64,000 nt of DNA from Gammaproteobacteria bacterium (lineage in GTDB: Bacteria > Pseudomonadota > Gammaproteobacteria > SZUA-229): NCBI GenBank assembly GCA_029882395.1, contig JAOUKT010000005.1, positions 1-64,000 on the forward strand, in the 5' to 3' direction. The position numbers and the translations under genes are program-made. Below, piece by piece: positions 27,952 to 38,042 of the stretch. The notes below the pieces were generated by a model. That model ran no database searches and was not told where the DNA came from. It saw only the letters and a program-made list of their open reading frames with translations. The first letter of the stretch is position 1; every line of letters begins with the position of its first letter.

Positions 27952-28728
27952 ATGAAAATTTCCAGACTATTATCCACACTGCCTTTAGTGCTTAACGCCT
28001 GCGCTGATGAAAGCCCGACCGATGTGAGTCAAAACAGTGCTGGCGAAGGAATCTGGTACGGTGCTTTTAGCGCCGGTGCAATTTCCAGCTCAACCTCTGC
28101 TTCCGGGGCGGTATCAACATTCGAAGCAACCGAAAGTAGCGGTGTCGGTCTTTATACCAGTGATGCCCGTGTTTTCTTTTATAATGAAAATGAAAAACTG
28201 CTTTTTAGCAACGATACGCCGGGTATTATCGATGCCAATCTTTATTATTACCCGGACTATTACGATGCCAGCAATAATAATGCAGGCAGTCTTTCTTTTG
28301 CCGGTAATGCATATACTTATACCAGTATTGCAGGTGCGTACAGCGGCGCGGTGAATGGCAACTATGTTATGTTGTTTGACGACAGCTATTTTCGGGGCGC
28401 TGATTTAAACCGTCTGCAGGGGCTCTGGCAGTATTCTCATGCTATCGGTGACTGGCAGTTTTCGATACTCGCTGATGGCCATTTTACGGCAACACTTAGC
28501 ACCATGTTCTCGTGCCAGATCAGCGGTGAGTTTGCGACGATTGACAGCACTAAAAACGAGTACGCAATCGATAATGTAACGCTGTTAAACTGTGGCGGCT
28601 TTGATGGTCATTATACAGGCCTGGCTGCAACCCTGGATTCGACGCAAACCGTTATCTCAAATGATACATTATTGATGGCTATTTATAACCAGAGCCATGG
28701 ATTTTTTCTCAAACCGGTGAGGCAGTGA
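27952..28728 (+). CDS. Putative lipoprotein of unknown function
   Basis: A 258-residue secreted protein. The N-terminus MKISRLLSTLPLVLNAC looks like a lipoprotein signal (lipobox LNAC, not ideal at the -2 position). The mature part is rich in Ser, Thr, Gly, Asn and Tyr with repeated short beta strands, such as GIWYGAFSAG, LQGLWQYSHAIGDWQFSIL and DGHFTATLS. This pattern is seen in small beta-barrel lipoproteins. Two cysteines (FSCQI and LLNCGG) may pair. AAAAAGGACAGG precedes the start. No assignable function. Confidence 0.75.
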   Translation: MKISRLLSTLPLVLNACADESPTDVSQNSAGEGIWYGAFSAGAISSSTSASGAVSTFEATESSGVGLYTSDARVFFYNENEKLLFSNDTPGIIDANLYYYPDYYDASNNNAGSLSFAGNAYTYTSIAGAYSGAVNGNYVMLFDDSYFRGADLNRLQGLWQYSHAIGDWQFSILADGHFTATLSTMFSCQISGEFATIDSTKNEYAIDNVTLLNCGGFDGHYTGLAATLDSTQTVISNDTLLMAIYNQSHGFFLKPVRQ

Positions 28729-28788
28729 GTAATTATAATTTTCACATCAGGCTTGGGTGCAATATTTTCATAAATCTAATTCTTCAGT

Positions 28789-29418
28789 TTAACCATTTAC
28801 ATCATTAAACAAGAGGCCCCAGTTCCAGCTTTTAATGATGGCTTTATGCTCTAACGCGTAGCGGCTAATTGTCATATCGGGCAAGCTAAGCACCATGCAG
28901 CTGTGGTTGTATAAAGTGCTGCCGGGATTGATGACCAGGGTATTGCCGATATATTCGGCAAATACCTGGTGTGTGTGGCCTACGATCAACACATCATGAG
29001 CGTTATCGCGCAGTTTCTGTTGCCATATTTGCAGCTGTTCATGAATCAGGTTTCCGTATTTGTCGAGCAATTTAATGCCGCCATGTTGCTGCCGGGGAGG
29101 GCTGGCATGCACGATATAAATTCGTTTGCCTTCAATAGTCAGTTCTATAAAGTCGGGTAATGAATCAAAAAAATGTTTTATCTCGTCTGCGTGTTTGATC
29201 TCCGGCTCTGTTAATACATCGTGATTGCCTGAGACGATAAGGCAATCACTGTGCTGCAGTAACCTGATGGTCTGAATCAGTTCATCTTCACCATAACCGG
29301 CTACATCGCCGGCACAAATAATGCTGTCAACGTTTTCTGTTTTAAATATTTCCAGCGCCTCAGCAAGCGGGGCGGTAGAAGAGTGTGTGTCACTGATTAT
29401 GCCAATACGTGTTGTCAT
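28789..29418 (-). CDS. Calcineurin-like metallophosphoesterase (YfcE/MJ0936 type)
   Basis: A 209-residue phosphodiesterase-like enzyme with all metal-binding motifs: IGIISDTH, CAGDVAGYG, VSGNHD, YIVHASPP and VGHTHQ. The family removes phosphate from various small diesters; the true substrate is unknown. The start MTTRIGIISDTH at 29418 matches family N-termini better than the ATG four codons upstream at 29430. It stands alone on the minus strand. Confidence 0.9.
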   Translation of the reverse strand: MTTRIGIISDTHSSTAPLAEALEIFKTENVDSIICAGDVAGYGEDELIQTIRLLQHSDCLIVSGNHDVLTEPEIKHADEIKHFFDSLPDFIELTIEGKRIYIVHASPPRQQHGGIKLLDKYGNLIHEQLQIWQQKLRDNAHDVLIVGHTHQVFAEYIGNTLVINPGSTLYNHSCMVLSLPDMTISRYALEHKAIIKSWNWGLLFNDVNG

Positions 29419-29706
29419 AAGCTTTCGCATTAAAATGTCAGGGCTAAATGATAAGTCAGGTCATTGCTGTTTATTGTCACGACTTATATATTGGCAGCTA
29501 TTGCAAGCACTGGCAATAAGCCCGTTATCTTCACCTGTCTCGGCGCGATATTCTGTTGTTTGTGGTCGCTGGCTGAGGCGTTTTTATGCGATCAGTACTT
29601 GCCTGTATTGCAGATAGGACTTATATTGATGTGGTGGCTGTTTTTTCATCTGCCGCGGCTAACAAGGTCTGTATCTGGCTTTATTATTTATATTCAGGAC
29701 GGTTTT

Positions 29707-30294
29707 ATGATTAATATATGCACCCGCAGTATGCTCACTCTCTTAACACTGGTTTATGCATTTAATGCCAGCGCGATTAATTGTGAAGAGCAATCGCCTA
29801 CTTTAATAGCAGAGGGGGATGCGTATTATAATTTTGAAGAGAATAATGCGCTGACAAGACAGCAAAAGCAGACCGTCGATACGCTGTTTGCTAAGACTAA
29901 AAAAAGGCTTGAAGGCCAGGCTGTTGAGATTTACTGCGTAAAAAATAATGATGTTTTTGAAGAGGTTTCAAAAACACAGCAGTTAAAGGCAAGCCTGGAT
30001 ATAGCGTCGGATGGAAAAGTGATCATGGACCTGGCTGTCTATGTTCCGGAGCAGAAAACAGGTTTTAATGAAATCATAGAATACCTTAATATGAACTCGA
30101 CCTTTGCGATAAAGCAATTGTCGGCAAATAAAATGCGGGTTTCAACAAAATATAGAAGAGTGCAGGGTACAAATACCTCATCCTTACATGAAACGATTGC
30201 TGATTTTAGTGTTAATAACGGTGTGATCACGCTGCGAACAACATTGTATATCAATGGTTATTTTGCCTTGGCGCGCAATATGCAGCTTCAGTAA
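29707..30294 (+). CDS. Secreted protein of unknown function
   Basis: A 195-residue protein with a good signal peptide (MINICTRSMLTLLTLVYAFNASA, cut before INCEEQ). The mature part is mixed alpha/beta with two cysteines (INCEE and IYCVKN), possibly a disulfide. I do not recognise the family. AGGA lies about 8 bases before ATG 29707. The frame is open back to 29464 and would add two membrane helices; I regard that extension as less likely. Confidence 0.62.
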   Translation: MINICTRSMLTLLTLVYAFNASAINCEEQSPTLIAEGDAYYNFEENNALTRQQKQTVDTLFAKTKKRLEGQAVEIYCVKNNDVFEEVSKTQQLKASLDIASDGKVIMDLAVYVPEQKTGFNEIIEYLNMNSTFAIKQLSANKMRVSTKYRRVQGTNTSSLHETIADFSVNNGVITLRTTLYINGYFALARNMQLQ

Positions 30295-30447
30295 ACAGGC
30301 CGCTGATTTCAAATGCAGCGGTGGCTTAGGCTAACAGCTTGAACCTGCCTTGTTGCAAAACCATCAGCCCAGAGACTGATCTGTAAAAAGCGTTACATCA
30401 TTTCTATCGATACGTTATCTGCTGTCATTAGTAGCCAGAATATAATA

Positions 30448-31116
30448 ATGAATACACTATCTATTCCGGGTTTTACAGATCCTTTTAGCTCACTAAGTCA
30501 TTTGCTGGGCGCTGTTTTTTTTCTTGTTCATGGTGTAAAGCTGGTAAAACTCTCAAGAGGCGATATCAGCAGCTTTATTACCACCATACTGTTTGTATGT
30601 TCGGTTGTGTTTTTATTATCGATGAGCAGTGCCTACCACCTGCTTGAGCACCAGAGCACGGCACGCTCGGTATTGCAGCGTCTGGATCATGCCGGTATCT
30701 TTGCGCTGATTGCCGGCACCTTTACGCCTGTTCATGGCATTTTGTTTAAAGGCTTTTGGCGCTGGGGTGTGGTGATTATTATTTGGCTGCTGGCGATAAC
30801 GGGTATCACTCTAAAGTCAATTTTTTTCAACGATATGGCAGAGTGGCTGGGTTTGCTGCTTTACCTCGGGCTTGGCTGGATTGGAATCTTATCGGCTTAT
30901 CTTACGCACCGTTTGCATGGCTTTGATATTATTAAACCGCTTATATATGGCGCTTTAGCTTATACGGCAGGTGCCAGCCTGGAATTTTTACAGTTACCGG
31001 TAGTTATAGCCGGTGTGCTGGGACCACATGAGTTATTCCATATCGCTGTTTTACTGGGCATCGCCTGGCACTGGCAGTTCATCAGGCGTTTGTTACTGCT
31101 CAAAGCCGCTGAATAA
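30448..31116 (+). CDS. Hemolysin III / PAQR-family membrane protein
   Basis: A 222-residue protein with seven predicted helices. Family motifs are visible: SSLSHLLGAVFF at the start, MSSAYHLLEH, QRLDHAGIFALIAGTFTPV and, near the end, ELFHIAVLLGIAWHW. The Ser/His/Asp/His set matches the zinc site of PAQR receptors, whose bacterial members may be ceramidase-like hydrolases. Haemolysis should not be assumed from the name. It is single and precedes mtgA by 74 bases. Confidence 0.93.
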   Translation: MNTLSIPGFTDPFSSLSHLLGAVFFLVHGVKLVKLSRGDISSFITTILFVCSVVFLLSMSSAYHLLEHQSTARSVLQRLDHAGIFALIAGTFTPVHGILFKGFWRWGVVIIIWLLAITGITLKSIFFNDMAEWLGLLLYLGLGWIGILSAYLTHRLHGFDIIKPLIYGALAYTAGASLEFLQLPVVIAGVLGPHELFHIAVLLGIAWHWQFIRRLLLLKAAE

Positions 31117-31190
31117 ATCAACGGCTGTTCCGGCGCAGGCGCTGTAAAAATAGACTATAAACAGTTTATTAAATATCAAAAATAAAATGT

Positions 31191-31922
31191 ATGTCATCAA
31201 TCTCATTACAAGCTCGCTTTAAAAAATATTTAAAAAAACAAAAACTCATTCGTTTCGTGCGCTGGGGTGTAAGGCTGCTTGTACTGGTCTTTATTATGGA
31301 TACGGGTTATCTGATCGGCATATGGCCGGACTGGGAATTATATAAAGCAGGCCCGATACAGCGTTCGAATTTTATCCGGCATTATATTTTTGAGCAATAC
31401 AGGCATCAAAGCTGGCCTGATTTGCAGTGGCAGCAGCGACCCATTCATAAAATATCCCGGCATATGATCAGAGCGCTGATCGTTGCCGAGGATGCCAGCT
31501 TTTATTCGCATTCGGGTATTGATATGGAAGCCTTGCAAGCGGCTATGGAATATAACCTTTCTGAACAAAGGTTTGTTTATGGTGGCAGTACCATTTCACA
31601 GCAAACGGTAAAAAATATTTTTCTTAGTGCCTCTAAAAACCCTTTGCGAAAATGGCATGAGCTGGTGCTGACCATCGGCATGGAAAGAAAGCTGTCGAAG
31701 AGGAGAATTCTGGAGCTGTATTTGAATGTGGCGGAATTTGGCAGGGGTATTTTTGGTGTCGAAGCCGCTGCCAGGCATTACTGGGGAATATCCGCGTCAA
31801 GGTTGTCGGTTGCGCAGGCGATACAGCTGGCTGCAACATTACCGGCTCCGGTGAATCATAACCCAGTCAGCAGAACAGCTTTTTTTAACAAGCGGGTTAA
31901 AAAAATCAGTCGTTATTTTTAA
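31191..31922 (+). CDS. mtgA: Monofunctional peptidoglycan glycosyltransferase
   Basis: A 243-residue inner-membrane GT51 enzyme polymerising lipid II into glycan strands. One N-terminal membrane helix (about 24-45) is followed by the catalytic motifs IVAEDASFYSHSGID (Glu100 catalytic) and YGGSTISQQTVKN. KRRILELYLNVAEFGRGIFGVEAAARHY completes the set. There is no transpeptidase domain. It is followed after about 50 bases by a cell-wall hydrolase lipoprotein, so wall synthesis and cleavage may be co-expressed. Confidence 0.95.
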   Translation: MSSISLQARFKKYLKKQKLIRFVRWGVRLLVLVFIMDTGYLIGIWPDWELYKAGPIQRSNFIRHYIFEQYRHQSWPDLQWQQRPIHKISRHMIRALIVAEDASFYSHSGIDMEALQAAMEYNLSEQRFVYGGSTISQQTVKNIFLSASKNPLRKWHELVLTIGMERKLSKRRILELYLNVAEFGRGIFGVEAAARHYWGISASRLSVAQAIQLAATLPAPVNHNPVSRTAFFNKRVKKISRYF

Positions 31923-31975
31923 AGTTGATTAAGCTTGGCCCGATTAAAAAAACATTAGAAACAGGCGGTCTTTTT

Positions 31976-32482
31976 ATGAGAATTGTTAAATTGAGAAAGC
32001 ACTATGTTGTGCTCATGTTGACGTTATTGTTTTCCCAGCTAGCGGGCTGTGCAACGCCGGTGCGGGTTGCTGCCAGTGACTTTCCTGTGGACAGTCCCTA
32101 TTCGGATCAGAAGCTATTAAGGCTGTTCGACCGCCAGTTGCTGGTCTGGAAAAATGTGCCCTATCGGCTTGGCGGTATCACCAGAAAGGGCGTGGATTGC
32201 TCGGGCTTTGTTTATAATACCTATAAAGACCAGATCAATATACTGATACCGAGAACGACTAAAGGCCTGGCAAAAATTGGCAAGCATGTGGCCCGCAATG
32301 AGCTTGATATCGGAGACCTGGTTTTTTTTAAAACAGGCAAGGAAAAAACCCGTCATGTAGGCATTTACCTGGGTAAAGATGAATTTATGCATGCATCAAC
32401 CTCTAAAGGTGTGATGAAGTCCAGTTTAAACAATCGTTACTGGCGCAGAGCATACTGGAAAGCCAAACGCATTATTGATTGA
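31976..32482 (+). CDS. NlpC/P60 family lipoprotein, probable peptidoglycan endopeptidase
   Basis: A 168-residue lipoprotein. The lipobox LAGC places the lipidated residue at Cys25. The catalytic set of an NlpC/P60 cysteine peptidase is present: Cys75 in KGVDCSGFVY, His127 in RHVGIYLG, and His139 in EFMHAS as the third polar residue. Relatives (Spr/MepS, NlpC) cut peptide cross-links in the wall. ATG 31976 has AGGCGG upstream; the frame extends back to a TTG at 31925, which would break the signal sequence. Confidence 0.93.
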   Translation: MRIVKLRKHYVVLMLTLLFSQLAGCATPVRVAASDFPVDSPYSDQKLLRLFDRQLLVWKNVPYRLGGITRKGVDCSGFVYNTYKDQINILIPRTTKGLAKIGKHVARNELDIGDLVFFKTGKEKTRHVGIYLGKDEFMHASTSKGVMKSSLNNRYWRRAYWKAKRIID

Positions 32483-32490
32483 ACGCCTGA

Positions 32491-33795
32491 TCAGTCATGT
32501 TCGAGTGTCATGTTTTTACAGCCTGTCTCTTTTATTGCTAAGGCACTGATAAAAGCTATCACGGCAAAGGCCAGCATTAATAACATCGCCTGCTGATAAT
32601 TTTGCCAGCTGTAGAGATTTAAACTGTTGACAACTTTGCCGTCCCAGCCTAAATCAAGTACCCAGCCAAACAAGGGTTGCATGATCGCCGCGCCCAGAAA
32701 CAGTCCGGTATTGACCAGGCTGATTGCCATGCCCGAAAGTGCCGGTTGAGTCACTTCCTTGGCACAAGGGTAGGTGACGACAAAGCCGCCGCCGCTAATG
32801 CCGATCAGCATGAACAAGGTCATCGCAAACAATCCCGGCTGCCATGGCAGGAAGATGATGGCGAGCCAGGCCAGAGCGTAGATAGCCGCACTGAACACGA
32901 TTACCGGCTTGCGCAAACCCAGGCGGTCAGAAATCCAGCCCGCCGCAAGCGTACCTATCGCCAGGCTGATTAAAGTAATGGTCGTATACAGCGAGGCTTC
33001 ATCACGGCCCATGCCAAAACTATCCCGCAGTAACGGTATTGCCCATAAGCCGGCAAATGCAAACAGTCCGCCGGCCATGCCAAAGTTTATCCAGAAGCCA
33101 GGCCATACAGCGATATTGCTGACTACTTTAAAAAGGTCTTTGGTCCAGTGCTGGTGCCGCTCTGCATGAGATGGCATGCCGTCCATTTCGCGTACAGATG
33201 GGAAGCCGGCGTCTTCGGGGCGGTTGCGAACAAATAACGCGGTTAATGCCGCAAGTGATAAGGAGACCAGGCCCATGGCAATAAAAATATCGCGCCATGA
33301 CCAGAAGTTCAGTAAAACCGAGAGCGGTTTTGCGGCCAATACTGAACCCAGATTGCCCATCAAAATGGTAAAACCTGAGACCAGGCCATAGACCCTGTCT
33401 CTGAACCAGACCGCATTGTTTTTCATTAAGCCGACAAAAATAACAGAAACACCGAGCCCGACCATGAAGCGACCAAAGGAGGCGATTTCAATGGTTTCTG
33501 CAGTGGCAAACACGATCGAGCCAATACCTGCTATCAGGTTTCCGGCCGTAATGGACTGGCGGTTACCGAGGGTGTCAGCCAGCACACCCGAAGGAATTTG
33601 CATCAATGCATAAATATAATAATACATGGCCGCCAGTGAACCCAGCGAGGTGGCTGATGTACGGAAGCTGGACATCAGTTCCGCGGAGACCACAGCAGGT
33701 GCCATGCGATGAAAAAAAACAGATATATAAGCGAATATCAAAATGCTGTATATAGACGCGCGAATCCAGAGAAAGCGTTGTTGTTTGAAGTGCAT
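32491..33795 (-). CDS. MFS transporter
   Basis: A 434-residue permease with about twelve helices. Features are FFHRMAPAVVSAELM in helix 1, the loop GVLADTLGNRQSI after helix 2, GLGVSVIFVGLMKNNAVWF, and a second-half loop GWISDRLGLRKPVI. The first part resembles the glycerol-3-phosphate/hexuronate-type antiporter branch and sugar phosphate permeases. The substrate cannot be assigned. It is convergent with the NlpC/P60 gene (8 bases apart). Confidence 0.85.
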   Translation of the reverse strand: MHFKQQRFLWIRASIYSILIFAYISVFFHRMAPAVVSAELMSSFRTSATSLGSLAAMYYYIYALMQIPSGVLADTLGNRQSITAGNLIAGIGSIVFATAETIEIASFGRFMVGLGVSVIFVGLMKNNAVWFRDRVYGLVSGFTILMGNLGSVLAAKPLSVLLNFWSWRDIFIAMGLVSLSLAALTALFVRNRPEDAGFPSVREMDGMPSHAERHQHWTKDLFKVVSNIAVWPGFWINFGMAGGLFAFAGLWAIPLLRDSFGMGRDEASLYTTITLISLAIGTLAAGWISDRLGLRKPVIVFSAAIYALAWLAIIFLPWQPGLFAMTLFMLIGISGGGFVVTYPCAKEVTQPALSGMAISLVNTGLFLGAAIMQPLFGWVLDLGWDGKVVNSLNLYSWQNYQQAMLLMLAFAVIAFISALAIKETGCKNMTLEHD

Positions 33796-33912
33796 AAACT
33801 AACCGTTATTTAAAGCAGGTCGCTATCGTAGCTTAAAGCGGCGGTTTATAACATGACTAAATAGATGATAATGCAGCGTCAGTGCCGTTTGTGCCGGCTA
33901 ACGGCGGTTGTA

Positions 33913-36060
33913 TTATGCATCCGTTTTAAGCCAGCGGGCAACAGTGCTTTGCAGCTGATCAAGTGTATAGGGTTTTGATAAGTAATCGTCCATGCCGCTG
34001 GCAAGACAGTCTTCTTTATCGCCCTCAAGTGCGTTGGCTGTAATCGCAATAATAGGTGTGCGGGCTTTTGATAAGCGTTGTTCAATCTCGCGTATGGCAG
34101 AGCTGGCTTCGAAACCATTCATAACCGGCATCTGGCAGTCCATTAATATCAGCTCGTAGGTGTTTTCTAAAAACAAATCGATGGCTTCCTGGCCGTTATT
34201 GGCAATCTGAGTAACGAAACCCATTTCTGATAGCAGGGCATCGGCAACCGTCTGGTTAACAATATTGTCTTCCACCAGCAAAGCTGTTTTACCGATGACG
34301 CTCAGGCTTTTATCTATTACTTTAGATGACATGGGTTTAGCGGAGGGTGGCAGGGTATTAACAATGGCATTGTAGAGTGCTGATTTTCTCACTGGCCGGG
34401 TTAGTACTTCTGGATAACGGCTTTGGTTATCAGTCTCATCATTATGGCAGCCAGAGCCAAGTAAAATAACAGGAATATTTTTGTACTGACTGTCAGACAG
34501 ACTTTTTCTGACATCAGTCTCAGAGTGTATTGCGGTTAGGCTGTCTAGCAAAATCAGATCAAAGGCTGAGGCCGATGGCTGGTAATCGCTTAAGGTGTCG
34601 AGTGCTATTGCTGCATCAGCAATTATTTTATGCGGCATTGACCAGCTGTTCAGGTAGGCGCTTAAAATTTGTTGATCTGTTTTATTTTCATCGATGATAA
34701 GCACATGTGCTGGTTTGATTTGCGATATTTGTTTGTCAGCAGGCGAAACAATATCAAACGGGATGGTTACCGAGAATAATGAACCTGTGTTTTTTTGACT
34801 TTTTAATTCAAGCCGGCCATTCATTTTTCTGACCAGCTGTTTAGTAATGGTGAGCCCTAAGCCAGTGCCGCCGTATTTTCTTGTCATGCTGCCATCAGCC
34901 TGAGTAAAAGAATCAAATATTTTATCCAGCTTTGATGCCTCGAGACCGATCCCGGTATCTTTAACTTCAAACAGTAGCTCTGTTGAATCGCCATTTTCAG
35001 CTTCGGGCTTAACAGAAACGTATATTTCCCCACGCTCTGTAAACTTGATAGCATTACTGATCAGGTTTGTGAGTATTTGTCTTAATCGTGTCGGGTCTGC
35101 TTTATATGTTTGTGCAATATCAGGGGAGACATAACAGAACAGTTCAATGCCTTTTTTTTGTGACTGTGAAACAAACAGGCTGGTTGTTTCTTCTACTAAC
35201 TCTCCGATATTGACATCTATTTTTTCAAGCCTGAGTTTCCCTGCCTCAATTTTTGAAAAATCGAGTATGTCATTGAGTATGTGTAAAAGTGTGTTCGCCG
35301 AACGGCTGGCTATCTCTGAATACTCTTTTTGTTTCTGGTTTAACGGCGTCATCTTGAGCAGATCCAGTATGCCAATAATGCCGTTCATTGGTGTGCGTAT
35401 TTCATGGCTCATATTTGCCAGAAACATTGATTTTGTAGCGGAGGCTGTTTCGGCATTGTTTTTTGCAACCGATAATTCCGCTGAACTGTTGATCAGCTGG
35501 CTTAAGTCCTTATTGCGGATGGCTGCGGATAACAAAACAACTGCACCGATAAGCAGTTGCTGCAAAAAAGGGATGATGAGTAAATCGAATGCCAGCTGAT
35601 CGGCCAGCAATGGCAGGCTGATAAAAAAAAGTAAATTGATAAGCCAGAATGTTAAAACGACCGGCAGGGGTAACCACAAACTGCCTAGTAAGACCGGCAG
35701 CGACATCCAGGAAGACTGGTACATGACGGCATAAATTGAATACTCGGAAAGCTGGAAAAGTTCAATGTAAGGAGGAATATAAAGCGCAAATATCGCAAGA
35801 ATGCCGCCGAATATAAAATAGCTTGAACGGCTAAGAATGTAGGCCGCTACCATCACAAGAAATAACAGCTGTACCGAGAGCTGTTCAGTTGCGGTTGCTA
35901 CAGGTGCGAAAAAACCGCCTACAGCCGTAATCACTATTAAGGGTATGCACAACGCTGCCAGTAACACGGCGCGGCGCCGGTCTTCTGTGGACCGGAGCGT
36001 CTTGTGTGGTGCTGTGGCAAGTTTCCATAAAGCCTGTAGATAAGCTGTAAAAAAGGGCAT
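33913..36060 (-). CDS. Hybrid sensor histidine kinase with two receivers
   Basis: A 715-residue membrane kinase of BarA/TorS-like layout. Residues 35-182 form about six membrane helices with little periplasmic sequence, so sensing is probably within or near the membrane. HisKA has [10 protein letters not shown] with His219. HATPase has Asn336, DTGIGL and GGTGLGL. The first receiver (450-570) has Asp506 but Arg555 where the conserved Lys is expected (LTRPV), so it is likely degenerate. The second (593-712) is complete: Glu597/Asp598, Asp641 in MDCQMP, and Lys696 in LSKPY. There is no Hpt domain, so a separate phosphotransfer protein is expected. No partner gene is adjacent. Confidence 0.93.
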   Translation of the reverse strand: MPFFTAYLQALWKLATAPHKTLRSTEDRRRAVLLAALCIPLIVITAVGGFFAPVATATEQLSVQLLFLVMVAAYILSRSSYFIFGGILAIFALYIPPYIELFQLSEYSIYAVMYQSSWMSLPVLLGSLWLPLPVVLTFWLINLLFFISLPLLADQLAFDLLIIPFLQQLLIGAVVLLSAAIRNKDLSQLINSSAELSVAKNNAETASATKSMFLANMSHEIRTPMNGIIGILDLLKMTPLNQKQKEYSEIASRSANTLLHILNDILDFSKIEAGKLRLEKIDVNIGELVEETTSLFVSQSQKKGIELFCYVSPDIAQTYKADPTRLRQILTNLISNAIKFTERGEIYVSVKPEAENGDSTELLFEVKDTGIGLEASKLDKIFDSFTQADGSMTRKYGGTGLGLTITKQLVRKMNGRLELKSQKNTGSLFSVTIPFDIVSPADKQISQIKPAHVLIIDENKTDQQILSAYLNSWSMPHKIIADAAIALDTLSDYQPSASAFDLILLDSLTAIHSETDVRKSLSDSQYKNIPVILLGSGCHNDETDNQSRYPEVLTRPVRKSALYNAIVNTLPPSAKPMSSKVIDKSLSVIGKTALLVEDNIVNQTVADALLSEMGFVTQIANNGQEAIDLFLENTYELILMDCQMPVMNGFEASSAIREIEQRLSKARTPIIAITANALEGDKEDCLASGMDDYLSKPYTLDQLQSTVARWLKTDA

Positions 36061-36193
36061 ATATTCTCTGGTTTATAACGCAAATAGGTAGAGCTTTTCT
36101 ATTTTAAAGCGTCAGATCATTATACCTATAGCAATGAGCCGTCTGCTTAACATCCGTGCCGAGACGCGGATTGTTATGGCAAGTATAGCCTGT

Positions 36194-36571
36194 TTATTTC
36201 GTTTCTTTCAGCCGTTGTTGCCATTTATACAAATCAGTGCTGGTGTTCACTCTGTCCTTGAGTTGCAGGCTGGCTCTGTACTCTGACGAGTTTTTTTCTT
36301 TACTGCATTTTTTCACATCAGCGGTGACAAAGAACTGTTCATTAGACTGCGTATCCGTGATACAAAGATCGAGCACGCTGTTGAGAATAATGCTTTCCCG
36401 GCTGCTAATGGATATTGTGTTTTTTGAAGTATCAGAAGCTGAAAATAAAAACCGTTTCCCCAGCTTGGCTGGCTCGTCGGACGAGAATAATATTTTCAGA
36501 GCAAATCCGTTATCAGTTAAGATCCCTGCATTGTGTATGTCCTGATCAGCTTTAGAGCTTGTTGTTTGCAT
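36194..36571 (-). CDS. Small PilZ-like protein
   Basis: A 125-residue soluble protein, mostly beta. The pattern ESIILNSVLDLCI ... EQFFVTADVKKCSKE ... YRASLQLKDRV resembles the last strands of a PilZ barrel. However, the c-di-GMP-binding RxxxR and D/NxSxxG motifs are not evident. If it is PilZ, it is a non-canonical one that may act by protein contact. It sits downstream of nothing obvious and 133 bases from the hybrid kinase start, both on the minus strand. The kinase link is speculative. Confidence 0.45.
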   Translation of the reverse strand: MQTTSSKADQDIHNAGILTDNGFALKILFSSDEPAKLGKRFLFSASDTSKNTISISSRESIILNSVLDLCITDTQSNEQFFVTADVKKCSKEKNSSEYRASLQLKDRVNTSTDLYKWQQRLKETK

Positions 36572-36815
36572 TTGGCACCGTTCGTTTCAGATCTAGTAGT
36601 GGTTAAGATTATAGGTCTTATTTGCGTGCTGAATTCGGCGCCAAGGCATTTTTAACAAAACAGTAACTTTAAAAAAACTGACTTAATGTTTGTCCTTAAG
36701 TGTTGTAACAAATTGATAACCTGAATAATGCATGCTGATGATGCATGAGCCGATTTGTCAGGTTTCTAGCGGTTTTTACCGCTGCCAGATATACCGGCAA
36801 AGCGCAGCCAGTGCA

Positions 36816-37709
36816 TTAACGGTTTTCTGCCAGCTCGGTAAGTAGCTTGATGGTTTTGTTGGTTTTATCGATGAAGTAAGTTTGTTGGGGTTTTGTCATC
36901 AGTTGGCACAGTGTAACGGTCAACTGCGAGATGATATCGGTGTTATTGCTGTTCGCCTTTTCTAAAGCGGCTGACTTCGCATTTTTAAACTGTCTGAAGA
37001 ATTTTTTCAAATGATTTTTTTTTGTTTCCGTGTTTTTATCTGCCAGCAATATTTTTTTTATGCCGCTCTGCCACTGCAGTCTGCGTTTAAGTCTCAGCTC
37101 TGCTGAGCCGGTTAAGCGGGCTGCGGCATCTTGTATAATCAGTGTTTGGGATTCGCTTAGAGTGTAAAGCCAGTTTTCATAGTTTTCTAAAAGTTGTTGT
37201 TGATAGTGCTCGAGCCGTTGCTGATTATCGATTTCAATATAGTCTTCACGAAACTCTTGATTAGAATCTTCTATGTTCTCAAATAATTCAGCCAGTTGTT
37301 GTCTGTTAAGTCGAGGTAACAGCTCTGCCATTTCGTCGTTAAGTTTGTCTGAGACGGCAGTTATGAATTGTTCAAGTTCGCTGATTCTCAGTTTAACTTT
37401 TTCTTTTGAGGGCTTGTCAACAAGCTCTTTTTGTACCAGAAGCAGCCAGTTAGCATATTGTGTTAGCTGAGTTTTTCGGTGCCAGTCAAGTAGAGTCAGG
37501 ACGCGTCTGTCGAGTTCCTTTTCGAGTAGTTGATCGAGCGATACATAATGCTCAACATACTCAGGCAGTACATAATCCAGGTGGTTGTAAATAATCTTAG
37601 AGGAACATGCGGTGATGATGAACAGGCATAAGCCAAAATAAACGTGTTGTGCGCGCACGGCCGAAACCAGATTTAAAGCAGTTAAGCATGCGTGCTTATT
37701 CATTTTCAT
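36816..37709 (-). CDS. DUF6279-like lipoprotein
   Basis: A 297-residue lipoprotein. The signal ends in IITACSSK, a lipobox with TAC. The mature part opens with IIYNHLDYVLPEYVEHYVSLD and LDRRVLTLLDWHRKTQLTQYA, the hallmark of the DUF6279 family of unknown function. The rest is helical and rich in Gln, Glu and Lys with KRRLQWQSGIKKIL. The start codon (ATG 37709, or 37703) overlaps the end of the CPXCG gene, so translation is probably coupled. Envelope location is inferred from the signal. Confidence 0.8.
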   Translation of the reverse strand: MKMNKHACLTALNLVSAVRAQHVYFGLCLFIITACSSKIIYNHLDYVLPEYVEHYVSLDQLLEKELDRRVLTLLDWHRKTQLTQYANWLLLVQKELVDKPSKEKVKLRISELEQFITAVSDKLNDEMAELLPRLNRQQLAELFENIEDSNQEFREDYIEIDNQQRLEHYQQQLLENYENWLYTLSESQTLIIQDAAARLTGSAELRLKRRLQWQSGIKKILLADKNTETKKNHLKKFFRQFKNAKSAALEKANSNNTDIISQLTVTLCQLMTKPQQTYFIDKTNKTIKLLTELAENR

Positions 37710-37887
37710 GCCTGACAACTATACAGGTTTGACGGTCATCAGTGATTGTAATATCGAGGTGAATGGGGCAGCAACACACCTGGCAGTCTTCGATGTATGA
37801 TTGTTGAGGCACGGAGCCATCAATTAAAAGCTCTATGACTTCACCACAATAGGGGCACTGAATAGCCATTTCCTGCAGATATTGCAT
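37696..37887 (-). CDS. CPXCG motif-containing small zinc-ribbon protein
   Basis: A 63-residue protein with Cys pairs QCPYCGE and EDCQVCCCPI, spaced as in the CPXCG cysteine-rich family, probably one zinc ribbon. It ends in VRHENE. Function is unknown; the family is common next to lipoprotein or repair genes in gammaproteobacteria. The ATG at 37887 is preferred over the TTG two codons earlier. It overlaps the next gene by 14 bases. Confidence 0.85.
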   Translation of the reverse strand: MQYLQEMAIQCPYCGEVIELLIDGSVPQQSYIEDCQVCCCPIHLDITITDDRQTCIVVRHENE

Positions 37888-38042
37888 CGTCAATCAGGCT
37901 CCCTATAAGCTAATGCCTAAATATAGTGAATAAATCGGATAGAAAGCAATCAATGATTAGCAATCAGCCGCACTAACAACTCATAAATCCACTATAATTG
38001 CGCTCCAATTTTGACTGTAGTGAGATCCACAAAGGAATTATC

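Noticed and set aside
29464-29706. In-frame extension adding two membrane helices to the secreted protein at 29707
   Set aside because: The ATG at 29707 has AGGA at a proper distance and gives a clean signal peptide; the extension would bury it in the chain. Kept only as an alternative.
30300-30321. CCGCTG/CAGCGG hairpin after the secreted protein gene
   Set aside because: Six-bp stem with a 10-nt loop and no T-run; could be chance.
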